Source of the DNA: Paenibacillus sp. USDA918EY
GTDB taxonomy: Bacteria > Bacillota > Bacilli > Paenibacillales > Paenibacillaceae
Direction of reading: 5' to 3'
Length of the DNA stretch: 64,000 nucleotides
Assembly: GCF_009870825.1 (NCBI RefSeq)
Contig: NZ_WTWY01000025.1
Span: forward strand, 1 to 64,000
The stretch's first letter is position 1. Each line of letters begins with the position of its first letter. A model generated the notes under the pieces. The model was not told where the DNA came from, ran no database searches, and saw only the letters and a list, made by a program, of their open reading frames with translations. Shown piece after piece: positions 1 through 8,719 of this stretch. The translations under genes and the position numbers were made by a program.

Positions 1-140
1 AAATATTAAAACGCAAAACGTTTCGTATCTAGTTTTCAGGTGATCAAACATCTGAACGATTTTGAAGCTGCATGTCCCTTCTAAGGATGGATATTTTGCC
101 GGTGAGTAATCATCGAAGCAAAGGCAGCGCAAAAATCCCG
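1..140 (+). other. 23S-5S rRNA internal spacer
   Basis: This is the stretch immediately upstream of the 5S gene, so it is most likely the 23S-5S spacer of an rRNA operon whose larger genes lie left of the window. A short hairpin is visible (TTCAGGTG at 35-42 against CATCTGAA at 49-56, one G-U pair). No tRNA gene is seen. Confidence 0.6.
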
Positions 141-257
141 TTTGGTGGCGATGGCGGAGGGGTTCCACGCGTACCCATCCCGAACACGACCGTTAAGCCC
201 TCCAGCGCCGATGGTACTTGGACCGAAGGGTCCTGGGAGAGTAGGACGTTGCCAAGC
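141..257 (+). rRNA. rrf: 5S ribosomal RNA
   Basis: This 117-nt segment begins TTTGGTGGCGATGGCGGAGG and ends GTTGCCAAGC, so its two ends can pair as the 5S helix I. The conserved internal blocks CCATCCCGAACACG and TTAAGCCCTCCAGCGCCGAT are present, followed by the GGGAGAGTAGG segment. It is the distal gene of an rRNA operon cut by the left edge, and an intrinsic terminator follows within 10 nt. Confidence 0.96.
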
Positions 258-262
258 GAAGG

Positions 263-297
263 ACCACTGTTGATGTATAATCGACGGTGGTTTTTTT
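263..297 (+). terminator. Terminator of the rRNA operon
   Basis: CCACTGTTGAT pairs with ATCGACGGTGG (two G-U pairs) around a 5-nt loop and is followed directly by seven T residues. It lies just after the 5S gene. Confidence 0.85.
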
Positions 298-299
298 AT

Positions 300-730
300 T
301 TTGCTGTGAATAATAAAATTGCATGATTAAGTAACAGTGGATAACACGCCGCAAGATCGCACAAAACTAGCAATTTCAAACGCGTTTTCGTTCACATTGT
401 CCAGGGTTGGCTGTGGATGAACGCGGATCATGCCGGATCATCCACAGCATGATTGGCAATGCCGCCGCAATTTCAATTTTGTACACAAACTTATCCCATC
501 CGTGCACATGTATCCTCCATTTCGCTCGAAATTCCGTCCACAAATTCACAAATTCATCCCCAACATTCACAGGTGTAGCTTCGGTTTTGACCATTAAAGA
601 CCGTTTTTGCATTTTGCATCCCAAATCTTGTGGGCAATTCATTGACTTTGCCATGCCCGTTTGACATACTCGATGTGTAATCCACAGGTATTTGCTAATG
701 ATTTGTTCATTAAAGTTTTTCGAATACATA
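300..730. other. Gene-free region with DnaA-box-like 9-mers
   Basis: No convincing gene is present. Four 9-mers one mismatch from the DnaA box TTATCCACA occur: 336-344 (minus), 412-420 (minus), 438-446 (plus) and 678-686 (plus). The middle two form the arms of a perfect 11-bp inverted repeat, GCTGTGGATGA at 410-420 and TCATCCACAGC at 438-448. Weaker TCCACA-type matches lie between. dnaA and dnaN are not adjacent, so this is not the canonical oriC. Confidence 0.4.
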
Positions 731-746
731 GGCGAGGTGAAATGGG

Positions 747-1919
747 ATGGAAATCAGAACATTGAAACCCGAGGAATTCGATGCCTCGATGGAACTGGGC
801 GAATATGCCTTCCAATACCGGGTGACCGCGGAGGAAAAGGAAAAAGCCAGAAAACGGTTTAGACCCGAAAATACATGGGGCATATTCGACGAGGATGGAC
901 GTTTAAGCGCCAAGCTGGGCTTGCTGAACGTGGACATTTTCGTCAATGGCCGAAAAATGCCGATGTCGGGGGTTGCGGGTGTAGCTACATGGCCGGAAAA
1001 CCGCAGGCAAGGGCTGGTCAAACAACTGCTTACGCACTCTCTTAAGTTCATGAACGAATCGGGCAAGCTGGTGTCCATGCTGCATCCGTTTTCGTTTGCG
1101 TTTTACCGTAAATACGGCTGGGAAATGTTCAACGATTATAAAAAGTACGTCATTCCGACCGAGAAACTCCCCGCCAAGCAGGTGACCGAAGGAACCGTTC
1201 GCCGCGACGTCAAGGATATTCCCGTTTTGAACCGGATTTATGAAGCGTACGCGAGCCGGTATAACGGCATGATGGTTCGGAGCGAGGACCGGTGGAAGCA
1301 TGCGATTTTGGGTGACGAGGACCATACCGCCGTCTTTTACGATGCATCGGGAGAACCGCAAGGTTTTCTGTTGTATAAAGTCGAAAAGCAGGAAATGGAA
1401 GTGCATGAGTTTGTCTGGCTGACGGAAGAATCCAGAAGGGCCTTATGGACGTTTATCTGCAATCATGATTCGATGATCAAACAAGCCGTGCTCGCTCAAA
1501 TGCCGATGGACGACGGATTGACGTATATGCTGGCGGATCCCCGGATTACGCAGGAAATCATTCCTTTCGGAATGGCCCGAATCGTGAATGTTGCCGGCTT
1601 TATCGAGGCGTATGCATTCCAGGGCACCGGGGAGGAGCAGACATGGACGGTTCGGCTCCAGGATCCTTACGCCCCATGGAACGAAGGGAATTGGCGTATT
1701 ACCGTCTCTCCTGAGGGAAATGCTGCCGTATCGAAAGAAGACGAAGGGGAACCGGCCCAGCTGAGCTGCGACATTCAAACGCTGACAACGCTGATGTTTG
1801 GCTACAAGCGTCCCGGGGAATTGGTGAACATGGGCAGATTAGCCGGTGATCCGGAGGCCGCTGCGATGTTGGAACGGGTCATCCCTGCCGGCCGGACGTT
1901 TTTGCTGGACTTTTTCTAA
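747..1919 (+). CDS. GNAT family N-acetyltransferase (Eis-like)
   Basis: A 390-residue protein of the Eis/YokD-like group. The N-terminal GNAT fold shows the acetyl-CoA loop region near residues 70-95 (GVATWPENRRQGLVKQLL, the R/Q-x-x-G-x-G/A pattern). A second acyltransferase-like domain and a C-terminal segment of the sterol-carrier type follow, as is usual at this length. Family members acetylate amines such as aminoglycosides or peptides; the substrate here cannot be inferred. GAGGTG lies 8 nt before the ATG. It is monocistronic with its own terminator. Confidence 0.8.
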   Translation: MEIRTLKPEEFDASMELGEYAFQYRVTAEEKEKARKRFRPENTWGIFDEDGRLSAKLGLLNVDIFVNGRKMPMSGVAGVATWPENRRQGLVKQLLTHSLKFMNESGKLVSMLHPFSFAFYRKYGWEMFNDYKKYVIPTEKLPAKQVTEGTVRRDVKDIPVLNRIYEAYASRYNGMMVRSEDRWKHAILGDEDHTAVFYDASGEPQGFLLYKVEKQEMEVHEFVWLTEESRRALWTFICNHDSMIKQAVLAQMPMDDGLTYMLADPRITQEIIPFGMARIVNVAGFIEAYAFQGTGEEQTWTVRLQDPYAPWNEGNWRITVSPEGNAAVSKEDEGEPAQLSCDIQTLTTLMFGYKRPGELVNMGRLAGDPEAAAMLERVIPAGRTFLLDFF

Positions 1920-1938
1920 AAAATAGTTACTGATCAAG

Positions 1939-1970
1939 ACTTTCCCGCAGGAGCGCGGGGGAGTTTTTTT
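1939..1970 (+). terminator. Terminator after the acetyltransferase gene
   Basis: ACTTTCCCGC pairs with GCGGGGGAGT (with G-U pairs) around a short loop, followed by seven T residues. Confidence 0.8.
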
Positions 1971-2129
1971 ATACAATCCGCTCGATTTGAAACGCCCAAC
2001 GCTGAATTTCTTCAGCACCCAAGGGATGGAATGGAGCAAAAAGGTCAAAAATGATATCAGATGATTAAACGATGTTCGAAAAGTCAAAGGCGAAAAATAC
2101 CGTTTGCGGCGTAATTTAAGGCTTGCCCC

Positions 2130-2176
2130 TTGGCAAAACGCGAGAATGTGTTATAATATAGTCAAAGAAAGTCAAA
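2130..2176 (+). promoter_or_regulatory. ctsR promoter with overlapping CtsR operator
   Basis: A sigma-A promoter has -35 TTGGCA at 2130-2135 and -10 TATAAT at 2152-2157 with a 16-bp spacer. Three bases downstream, 2160-2176 reads AGTCAAAGAAAGTCAAA, an exact match to the CtsR heptad repeat (RGTCAAA-NAN-RGTCAAA). The operator covers the transcription start, so the class III heat-shock operon ctsR-mcsA-mcsB-clpC is predicted to be autorepressed by CtsR. Confidence 0.92.
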
Positions 2177-2223
2177 GTCAATTGCTGATCAAATTTGCAT
2201 ATCCTGTTGGAATCGCACAGTTT

Positions 2224-2445
2224 ATGTATGATCTGAATTGTCTGAAGTTACACTAACCATGCCGCGCTGCATCATATGCAGCCATGGTTGGCCGTTCATT
2301 TTATGCGGTTCGCATACCGATCCTTTGGTTAATTTGGTTGTATATCCCAAAGGGATCGGACGCGCATCTGTAACCGGCTTTCTAATAGCAGTACGGGGAT
2401 TTTGCCCGTGAACCGGTTTGGGTTTGGCAAAATCCTGAACTAAAG
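2224..2445 (+). promoter_or_regulatory. Structured ctsR leader with alternative helices
   Basis: The roughly 280-nt transcribed leader contains a compound hairpin (AACCATG 2255-2261 with CATGGTT 2283-2289, enclosing GCTGCAT/ATGCAGC), a tight hairpin (ATGCG 2303-2307 with CGCAT 2311-2315), a long hairpin (CCGATCC/TTTGG with CCAAA/GGGATCGG, 2317-2359), and ACGGG 2393-2397 with CCCGT 2405-2409 inside AACCGG 2372-2377 with CCGGTT 2413-2418. A perfect 10-bp pairing of 2397-2406 with 2426-2435 competes with the last set. It ends about 11 nt before the ctsR Shine-Dalgarno. No known riboswitch is recognised. A 10-codon peptide could begin at 2224. Confidence 0.4.
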
Positions 2446-2458
2446 TGGAGGATGAACG

Positions 2459-2920
2459 ATGCGTAATATCTCTGATGTTATTGAACAATATCTGAAGAGT
2501 ATTTTGCATGAGAGTCCCGACGGGTTGATCGAAATACAGCGCAACGATTTGGCGGACCATTTTTCCTGCGTACCTTCCCAAATCAACTATGTCATAAGCA
2601 CACGGTTTACGCTGGAAAAAGGTTATCTCGTGGAAAGCAAGCGCGGAGGCGGCGGTTACATCCGGATCAGGCGTATCAGTCTGCCGCAATATTCGGCGCT
2701 TCATACTCATCTGCATCAGACGATTGGCGATACCATAGACCAGACGGTCGCGGAAGGGCTCATTTACCAGCTGGAGGAGGCCCGGTTACTGACCAAACGG
2801 GAAGCAAACATGATGCGGGCGGCCGTTTCCAGAGAGGCGTTGATGATCAAACTTCCGTACAGGGATGAATTGCGTGCAAGAATCATGAAGGCGATGCTGA
2901 TTTCTTTGTTAGGCAAATGA
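2459..2920 (+). CDS. ctsR: Transcriptional repressor CtsR
   Basis: A 153-residue repressor of clp and class III heat-shock genes. The N-terminal winged helix-turn-helix ends in the wing tip R62-G-G-G-G, the loop that contacts DNA and carries the heat sensor; in B. subtilis Arg62 is phosphorylated by McsB. The C-terminal half is the dimerisation and McsB-interaction domain. GGAGG at 2447-2451 precedes the ATG. It is first in the operon and controlled by its own operator at 2160-2176; mcsA follows after 28 bp. Confidence 0.97.
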   Translation: MRNISDVIEQYLKSILHESPDGLIEIQRNDLADHFSCVPSQINYVISTRFTLEKGYLVESKRGGGGYIRIRRISLPQYSALHTHLHQTIGDTIDQTVAEGLIYQLEEARLLTKREANMMRAAVSREALMIKLPYRDELRARIMKAMLISLLGK

Positions 2921-2948
2921 GTCTACGGAGAAAAGGAGGTACAGCGAT

Positions 2949-3473
2949 ATGTTATGCCAAGAATGCGGCAAAAGACCCGCAACGCTCCATTTCACCAAAA
3001 TCGTAAACGGCGAAAAAAATGAATTCCACATTTGCGAAACTTGCGCAAGGGAAAAAGGAGAGATGCTCCCCGGCACGTCGGGTGGGTTCTCGATACACAG
3101 CTTGCTATCAGGGCTGCTCGATTTTGATTCCGCGGGCAAAGGGATGACCAGCAGCGTCAAGACGCCCCAATCCCTGCGGTGCGAGGAATGCGGCATGACG
3201 TATTCCCAGTTCAGCAAAATCGGCCGGTTCGGCTGCAGCTCCTGTTATAAATATTTTGGCGACCGCCTCGATCCTTTGTTCAAAAGGGTGCACGGGAACA
3301 CCGTCCATGTCGGCAAGGTACCGAAAAGAAGCGGCAGCCGGATTCAATTGAAACGTCAAATCGACGATCTGAAACTCGAGCTTCAGCGGCGGATCCAACA
3401 GGAGGAATTTGAGGAAGCCGCCCAGCTTCGGGATCGAATCAGAACGCTTGAAAAAGAAATGGCAGGACAGTAA
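2949..3473 (+). CDS. mcsA: McsA, zinc-binding activator of arginine kinase McsB
   Basis: A 174-residue adaptor that activates McsB and takes part in heavy-metal and heat stress control of CtsR. It has paired zinc motifs: CQEC at the N-terminus with CETC near residue 28, then CEEC with CSSC around residues 78-100. A UVR motif lies near residues 135-170 (LQRRIQQEEFEEAAQLRDRI). AAAGGAGG lies 9 nt before the ATG. Confidence 0.95.
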   Translation: MLCQECGKRPATLHFTKIVNGEKNEFHICETCAREKGEMLPGTSGGFSIHSLLSGLLDFDSAGKGMTSSVKTPQSLRCEECGMTYSQFSKIGRFGCSSCYKYFGDRLDPLFKRVHGNTVHVGKVPKRSGSRIQLKRQIDDLKLELQRRIQQEEFEEAAQLRDRIRTLEKEMAGQ

Positions 3474-3497
3474 TGTACGCTTAAGGAGGAATGCGTG

Positions 3498-4559
3498 ATG
3501 CCCAATCTCAGGTTTACCGAGAAAGCGCTGAGCGAATGGATGCGGGGGACGGCAAGCGACTCCGATATCGTGATCAGCAGCCGGGTACGGATCGCACGGA
3601 ACCTGCAGCACATGCCCTTCCCCCTCTTGGCAACGCGCCAGCAGTCGGAGGAAGTGCTGAATCGGCTGGCCAAAGTGGCGGATACACAGGCGATCAAGTC
3701 CTTGGGGACGTTTTATACCGTTAAGCTGGATGAGATCGAGCCGATCGACAAAAGGGTGCTGGTCGAAAAACACCTGATCAGCCCAAGCCTCGCGAACGAG
3801 TCCCAGAACGGGGCCGTCATGATCAGCGAGGATGAGTCGGTCAGCATCATGATTAACGAAGAAGACCATCTTCGCATCCAATGTCTTTATCCGGGTTTTC
3901 AGGTCCGCGAGGCGTGGGAAAAAGCGACGGCCATCGACGACCAATTCGAGGCTGAGGTGGATTACGCTTTTGACGACAAGCGCGGCTACCTGACCAGCTG
4001 TCCGACCAACGTGGGGACGGGACTTAGGGCATCGGTGATGATGCATCTGCCGGCGCTTGTCATGACGCAGCAGATTAACCGGATTTTGTCCGCGGTCTCC
4101 CAAGTCGGCTTAACCGTTAGAGGAATTTACGGCGAGGGCAGCGAAGCAATAGGGAACCTGTTTCAAATCTCCAACCAGATCACGCTCGGGCAAACCGAAT
4201 ACGAAATCATCGATAACCTGCACAGCGTCGTGCTGCAGATCATCGAACACGAGAAAAATGCGCGGACGCGTCTCATGAACGATTCCCGTCTCCGCATTAC
4301 GGACCGGATCAAACGGTCTTACGGCATTTTGTCTTACGCGGAGGTCATGGATTCCAAAGAGGCTGGACAGCGGCTCTCGGACGTGCGTCTGGGGATTGAC
4401 TTGGGGATCGTACAGGGGCCTTCCATTCCGGTGATGAACGAACTGAACGTTATGACGCAGCCGGGTTTTTTGCAAAAAAAATACGGTCACGACATGAACA
4501 GCGAGGAACGCGACATTTACCGGGCAAGGTTGATTCGCGAGACTCTGGCGAAAGCCTGA
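3498..4559 (+). CDS. mcsB: Protein-arginine kinase McsB
   Basis: A phosphagen-kinase-fold protein, 353 residues, that phosphorylates arginines on CtsR and on misfolded proteins and so marks them for ClpCP. Visible family motifs are SSRVRIARNL near the N-terminus and the catalytic SCPTNVGTGLRAS block near residue 170. An in-frame GTG at 3495 lies only 4 nt from AAGGAGGA, so the adjacent ATG at 3498 is preferred. It sits between mcsA and clpC as in other Bacillales. Confidence 0.96.
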   Translation: MPNLRFTEKALSEWMRGTASDSDIVISSRVRIARNLQHMPFPLLATRQQSEEVLNRLAKVADTQAIKSLGTFYTVKLDEIEPIDKRVLVEKHLISPSLANESQNGAVMISEDESVSIMINEEDHLRIQCLYPGFQVREAWEKATAIDDQFEAEVDYAFDDKRGYLTSCPTNVGTGLRASVMMHLPALVMTQQINRILSAVSQVGLTVRGIYGEGSEAIGNLFQISNQITLGQTEYEIIDNLHSVVLQIIEHEKNARTRLMNDSRLRITDRIKRSYGILSYAEVMDSKEAGQRLSDVRLGIDLGIVQGPSIPVMNELNVMTQPGFLQKKYGHDMNSEERDIYRARLIRETLAKA

Positions 4560-4626
4560 GCCGAAGATTTAGACTGAAAAGCAAACAAGAATTCGATATA
4601 TTTCAAACTCATGGAGGTGCAGGAGA

Positions 4627-7071
4627 ATGATGTTCGGAAGATTTACGGAACGCGCTCAAAAAGTGCTGGCACTCGCTCAGGAGGAAGCCGTTCGTTTGGG
4701 ACATAACAACATCGGCACGGAGCATATTTTGCTCGGGCTGATTCGCGAGGGTGACGGCATTGCCGCGAAGGCATTGATCGGACTTGGCCTCGGACTCGAA
4801 AAAATCCAGGATGAAGTGGAAACGCTCATCGGCAGAGGGCAGGAGCAGCCGACCAATATCGCCTACACTCCGCGCGCCAAAAAAGTCATTGAGTTGTCCA
4901 TGGACGAAGCCCGCAAGCTGGGACATACCTACGTAGGCACGGAGCATATCCTGCTCGGACTGATCCGCGAAGGGGAAGGCGTTGCGGCCCGCGTATTGAA
5001 CAATTTGGGCATCAGCTTGAACAAAGCGCGCCAGCAAGTGCTGCAGCTGCTTGGAAGCAGCGAGGCGGTATCCAGCCATCACGGCTCCCAGGCTAACGTC
5101 AGCACGCCGACGCTGGACTCTTTGGCCCGCGACTTAACGGCCATTGCCAAGGAAGGCAACCTGGATCCGGTGATCGGCCGCAGCAACGAAATTGAACGCG
5201 TCATTCAAGTGCTTAGCCGCCGCACCAAAAACAATCCGGTGCTGATCGGCGAGCCTGGGGTAGGTAAAACCGCGATCGCGGAAGGCCTCGCCCAAAAAAT
5301 TATCAACAACGAAATTCCGGAAACGCTGCGCGACAAACGTGTTATGACGCTGGATATGGGGTCGGTTGTTGCCGGCACCAAATACCGCGGCGAATTCGAA
5401 GACCGCCTGAAAAAAATTATGGATGAGATCCGCCAAGCCGGCAATATCATCCTGTTCATCGACGAGCTGCATACGCTGATCGGCGCAGGCGGCGCGGAAG
5501 GCGCCATCGACGCCTCGAACATTCTGAAGCCTTCGCTGGCCCGCGGCGAGCTGCAATGCATCGGCGCCACGACGCTGGACGAATACCGCAAATACATTGA
5601 AAAAGATGCCGCTTTGGAACGCCGGTTCCAGCCGATTATGGTGGATCAGCCTTCTCCGGAAGAAGCGATTCAAATCCTGTTCGGACTGCGCGACCGTTAC
5701 GAAGCCCATCACCGCGTGAAAATTACGGACGAAGCGATCGTGGAGGCCGTGAAGCTGTCCGACCGCTACATTTCCGACCGGTTCCTGCCGGATAAAGCGA
5801 TCGACCTCATCGACGAGGCGGGCTCCAAAGTAAGGCTGCACACGTACACGATCCCGCCGAATCTGAAAGAGCTGGAAAGCCGCCTCGAAGACATCCGCAA
5901 GGAAAAGGATTCGGCGGTGCAAAGCCAGGAATTCGAAAAGGCGGCTGCGCTTCGCGACACCGAGCAGAAGATCCGCGAAGAGCTTGAAACCACGAAAAAC
6001 CAATGGAAAGAAAAACAAGGCCGCACCGACTCCGAGGTGACGCCGGAGGATATCGCGCAAGTGGTATCGAACTGGACCGGGATCCCGGTGCGCAAGCTGA
6101 AGGAAGAAGAGACCGAACGCCTGCTGAACATGGAGAATATTCTTCATGAGCGCGTCATCGGCCAGGAAGAAGCCGTCAAGGCCGTCAGCCGGGCTGTACG
6201 CCGCTCCCGCGCCGGCCTGAAGGATCCGAAACGTCCGATCGGATCGTTTATATTCCTCGGCCCTACCGGGGTAGGTAAAACCGAGCTGGCCCGCGCGCTC
6301 GCGGAAGCGATGTTCGGCGACGAAAATGCGGTGATCCGAATCGACATGTCCGAATACATGGAGAAACACTCCACGTCGAGACTGGTCGGAGCGCCTCCGG
6401 GATACGTCGGATACGAAGAAGGCGGCCAGCTGACCGAAAAAGTGCGCCGCAAGCCGTATTCGGTAGTGCTTCTCGACGAGATCGAAAAAGCGCATCCGGA
6501 AGTATTCAATATTCTGCTGCAGGTGCTTGAAGACGGACGCCTGACCGACTCCAAAGGCCGCGTGGTCGATTTCCGCAACACGCTGATCATCCTGACTTCC
6601 AACGTTGGGGCGGAAGCGATCAAACGGAACTCCACGCTCGGATTTACGGCGGTCAACGATGCCGGCGCCGATTACAACAACATGAAGGACAAAGTGATGG
6701 GCGAGCTGAAGAAAAGCTTCCGTCCGGAATTCCTGAACCGGATCGACGAAATTATCGTCTTCCACTCGCTGGAAGAGAAGCATATCGCCGAAATCGTTTC
6801 GTTGATGGCCGAAGAGCTGCGCAAACGGCTGCGTGAATACGACGTGGACTTTACGCTGACCGACAAGGCCAAAGCGTTCCTGGCGAAGGAAGGATACGAT
6901 CCGGCCTTCGGCGCTCGTCCGCTGCGCCGGGCGATTCAGAAGCATATCGAGGACCGCTTGTCCGAAGAGCTTCTGACGGGCAAAGTGTCCAAGGGCGATT
7001 CGCTTGTGATCGATGAAGAAAACGGCGAGCTGACGGTAAGAAAAGCAGACAACGTGTCGGCCACGTCCTAA
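4627..7071 (+). CDS. clpC: ATP-dependent Clp protease ATP-binding subunit ClpC
   Basis: An 814-residue Hsp100/AAA+ unfoldase that partners ClpP and needs adaptors such as McsB or MecA. There are two N-terminal Clp_N repeats (about residues 3-75 and 78-145, each with GTEHILLGLIREG). The D1 Walker A GEPGVGKTA is near residue 208, the D1 Walker B region is LFIDELHTL, the coiled-coil middle domain with UVR motif spans about 430-470, and the D2 Walker A GPTGVGKTE is near 544. GGAGGTG precedes a double ATG. It is last in the CtsR operon. Confidence 0.98.
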   Translation: MMFGRFTERAQKVLALAQEEAVRLGHNNIGTEHILLGLIREGDGIAAKALIGLGLGLEKIQDEVETLIGRGQEQPTNIAYTPRAKKVIELSMDEARKLGHTYVGTEHILLGLIREGEGVAARVLNNLGISLNKARQQVLQLLGSSEAVSSHHGSQANVSTPTLDSLARDLTAIAKEGNLDPVIGRSNEIERVIQVLSRRTKNNPVLIGEPGVGKTAIAEGLAQKIINNEIPETLRDKRVMTLDMGSVVAGTKYRGEFEDRLKKIMDEIRQAGNIILFIDELHTLIGAGGAEGAIDASNILKPSLARGELQCIGATTLDEYRKYIEKDAALERRFQPIMVDQPSPEEAIQILFGLRDRYEAHHRVKITDEAIVEAVKLSDRYISDRFLPDKAIDLIDEAGSKVRLHTYTIPPNLKELESRLEDIRKEKDSAVQSQEFEKAAALRDTEQKIREELETTKNQWKEKQGRTDSEVTPEDIAQVVSNWTGIPVRKLKEEETERLLNMENILHERVIGQEEAVKAVSRAVRRSRAGLKDPKRPIGSFIFLGPTGVGKTELARALAEAMFGDENAVIRIDMSEYMEKHSTSRLVGAPPGYVGYEEGGQLTEKVRRKPYSVVLLDEIEKAHPEVFNILLQVLEDGRLTDSKGRVVDFRNTLIILTSNVGAEAIKRNSTLGFTAVNDAGADYNNMKDKVMGELKKSFRPEFLNRIDEIIVFHSLEEKHIAEIVSLMAEELRKRLREYDVDFTLTDKAKAFLAKEGYDPAFGARPLRRAIQKHIEDRLSEELLTGKVSKGDSLVIDEENGELTVRKADNVSATS

Positions 7072-7098
7072 GAGTAAAGGAAAATAAAATTAATGTAA

Positions 7099-7146
7099 GG
7101 GGATTGACCCGCCGCTGATCATGAGCGGCAGGTCAATCCCCTTTTT
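7099..7146 (+). terminator. Terminator of the ctsR-clpC operon
   Basis: A long perfect or nearly perfect stem, GGGGATTGACC through GCCGCT at 7099-7116 with the complementary arm at 7124-7141, is followed by TTTTT. Confidence 0.93.
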
Positions 7147-7240
7147 AGATGCCGAATGAACAAGTTTGGCTCATACGTTCTATTGTTCTTGCAGATCGTC
7201 GAAAGACGCTCTGAAACACATGTAAACTTTTTGCAAATAC

Positions 7241-7270
7241 TTTACGATAAAACTTAATAAATGGTAAAAT
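7241..7270 (+). promoter_or_regulatory. Possible radA promoter
   Basis: TTTACG at 7241-7246 and TAAAAT at 7265-7270 are separated by 18 bp. TTGCAA at 7231 with TAATAA at 7255 is an alternative. Both are weak matches in an AT-rich stretch upstream of radA. Confidence 0.35.
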
Positions 7271-7338
7271 TAAAATAATGCCAATTTTCTGAGTGGTCGA
7301 CAAATTCAGACAAAATCCATCACCAACAAGGAGAGGTC

Positions 7339-8706
7339 ATGGCTAAAACAAAAACGAAATTTTATTGCACGGAATGCGGCTATGAGGCTGCCAAATGGTA
7401 TGGTAAATGTCCCGGTTGTCAAGCTTGGAATACCATGGTGGAAGAAACTGAAAGCGTCATTAAAACGCAGGGAATGAATTCTCCGCTGTTTCATAGTAAA
7501 GAAAAGGCGCTTTCGATCATAGATATAGAGAGCAGCAATGAAGCGCGCGTGCACACCGGTATCGGCGAATTGAACCGCGTCCTTGGCGGCGGGATCGTGC
7601 CGGGCTCGCTCATTTTGGTCGGCGGAGACCCTGGGATCGGGAAATCGACGCTGCTGCTGCAAACCTCGCATGCATTAACGACATCCGGTCTGCGCGTTCT
7701 CTATATATCCGGCGAGGAATCGGTGCGGCAAACCAAACTTCGCGCGGATCGGCTCGGGGCGTTGTCTCCGGAGCTGTACGTGCTTTGCGAGACGAACATG
7801 GATCTGATCGAGGAAGCGATCAACAGCATTCAGCCTCAGTTTCTCGTGATCGACTCCATCCAAACCGTGTACATTCCCGAGGTGACAAGCGCACCGGGCA
7901 GCGTGGCCCAGGTGCGGGAATGCACAGCCCGGTTTATGCGAGTTGCCAAAGGCATGGGCATTGCAACGGTGCTTGTCGGGCATGTTACGAAGGAAGGAGC
8001 CATCGCGGGTCCGAGACTGCTTGAACATATGGTGGACTGCGTATTGTATTTCGAGGGAGAGCGGCATCATACGTACCGTCTGCTTCGGGCGGTTAAAAAC
8101 CGTTTCGGGTCGACGAACGAGATCGGCATTTTCGAAATGAACGAATCCGGGCTGACGGAAGTGGGCAACCCGTCCGAGCTGTTTTTATCCGAACGTCCGC
8201 TTGGCGTTGCCGGTTCGACGGTGGTCGCCAGCATGGAAGGAACCCGTCCGGTTTTGGTCGAGCTCCAGGCGCTCGTATCCGCGACGCATTTCCCGTCGCC
8301 GCGCCGGATGTGTACGGGCGTGGACCATCACCGGATGGGCCTCATTATCGCCGTGCTGGAAAAGCGGATGGGCATGTTTTTGCAGAACCAGGATGCATAT
8401 TTGAACGTAGCGGGCGGCGTGAAGCTGGATGAACCGGCGGTCGATTTGGCGATTGCCGTCAGCATCGCCTCCAGCTTTCGAGATATTCCGACAAAACCGT
8501 ATGACGTCATGTTCGGCGAGGTAGGCTTGACCGGCGAGGTCCGGGCGGTCTCGCGCGCCGAGCAGCGGGTAAGGGAAGCCGAGAAGCTTGGTTTCAAACG
8601 GATTATCATGCCGGAAAAAAGCTTAAAGGGGTGGAAGCATCCCAAAGGAATTGAAATCATTGGCATCAATACCGTGGCAGATGCGCTAGCGGTCGCGTTA
8701 GATTAG
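7339..8706 (+). CDS. radA: DNA repair protein RadA (Sms)
   Basis: A 455-residue RecA-like hexameric helicase that promotes branch migration in recombination and repair. The N-terminal zinc finger has CTEC and CPGC (about residues 10-29). Walker A is GGDPGIGKST near residue 95, the RadA-specific KNRFG motif is near residue 253, and the C-terminus is a Lon-protease-like domain. GGAGAGG precedes the ATG. disA follows after 13 bp, so the two are probably co-transcribed. Confidence 0.97.
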   Translation: MAKTKTKFYCTECGYEAAKWYGKCPGCQAWNTMVEETESVIKTQGMNSPLFHSKEKALSIIDIESSNEARVHTGIGELNRVLGGGIVPGSLILVGGDPGIGKSTLLLQTSHALTTSGLRVLYISGEESVRQTKLRADRLGALSPELYVLCETNMDLIEEAINSIQPQFLVIDSIQTVYIPEVTSAPGSVAQVRECTARFMRVAKGMGIATVLVGHVTKEGAIAGPRLLEHMVDCVLYFEGERHHTYRLLRAVKNRFGSTNEIGIFEMNESGLTEVGNPSELFLSERPLGVAGSTVVASMEGTRPVLVELQALVSATHFPSPRRMCTGVDHHRMGLIIAVLEKRMGMFLQNQDAYLNVAGGVKLDEPAVDLAIAVSIASSFRDIPTKPYDVMFGEVGLTGEVRAVSRAEQRVREAEKLGFKRIIMPEKSLKGWKHPKGIEIIGINTVADALAVALD

Positions 8707-8719
8707 GGGGCATAAAGAG

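Noticed and set aside
72..326. Open frame of 84 codons across the 5S gene
   Set aside because: It is translated 5S rRNA and spacer sequence.
336..686. Chromosomal origin oriC
   Set aside because: dnaA, dnaN and rpmH are not adjacent and no AT-rich unwinding element is evident; only a DnaA-box-like cluster is claimed.
376..729. Minus-strand open frame of 117 codons after the rRNA operon
   Set aside because: No family resemblance and unusual composition; it overlaps the DnaA-box-like cluster and another opposite open frame of no quality.
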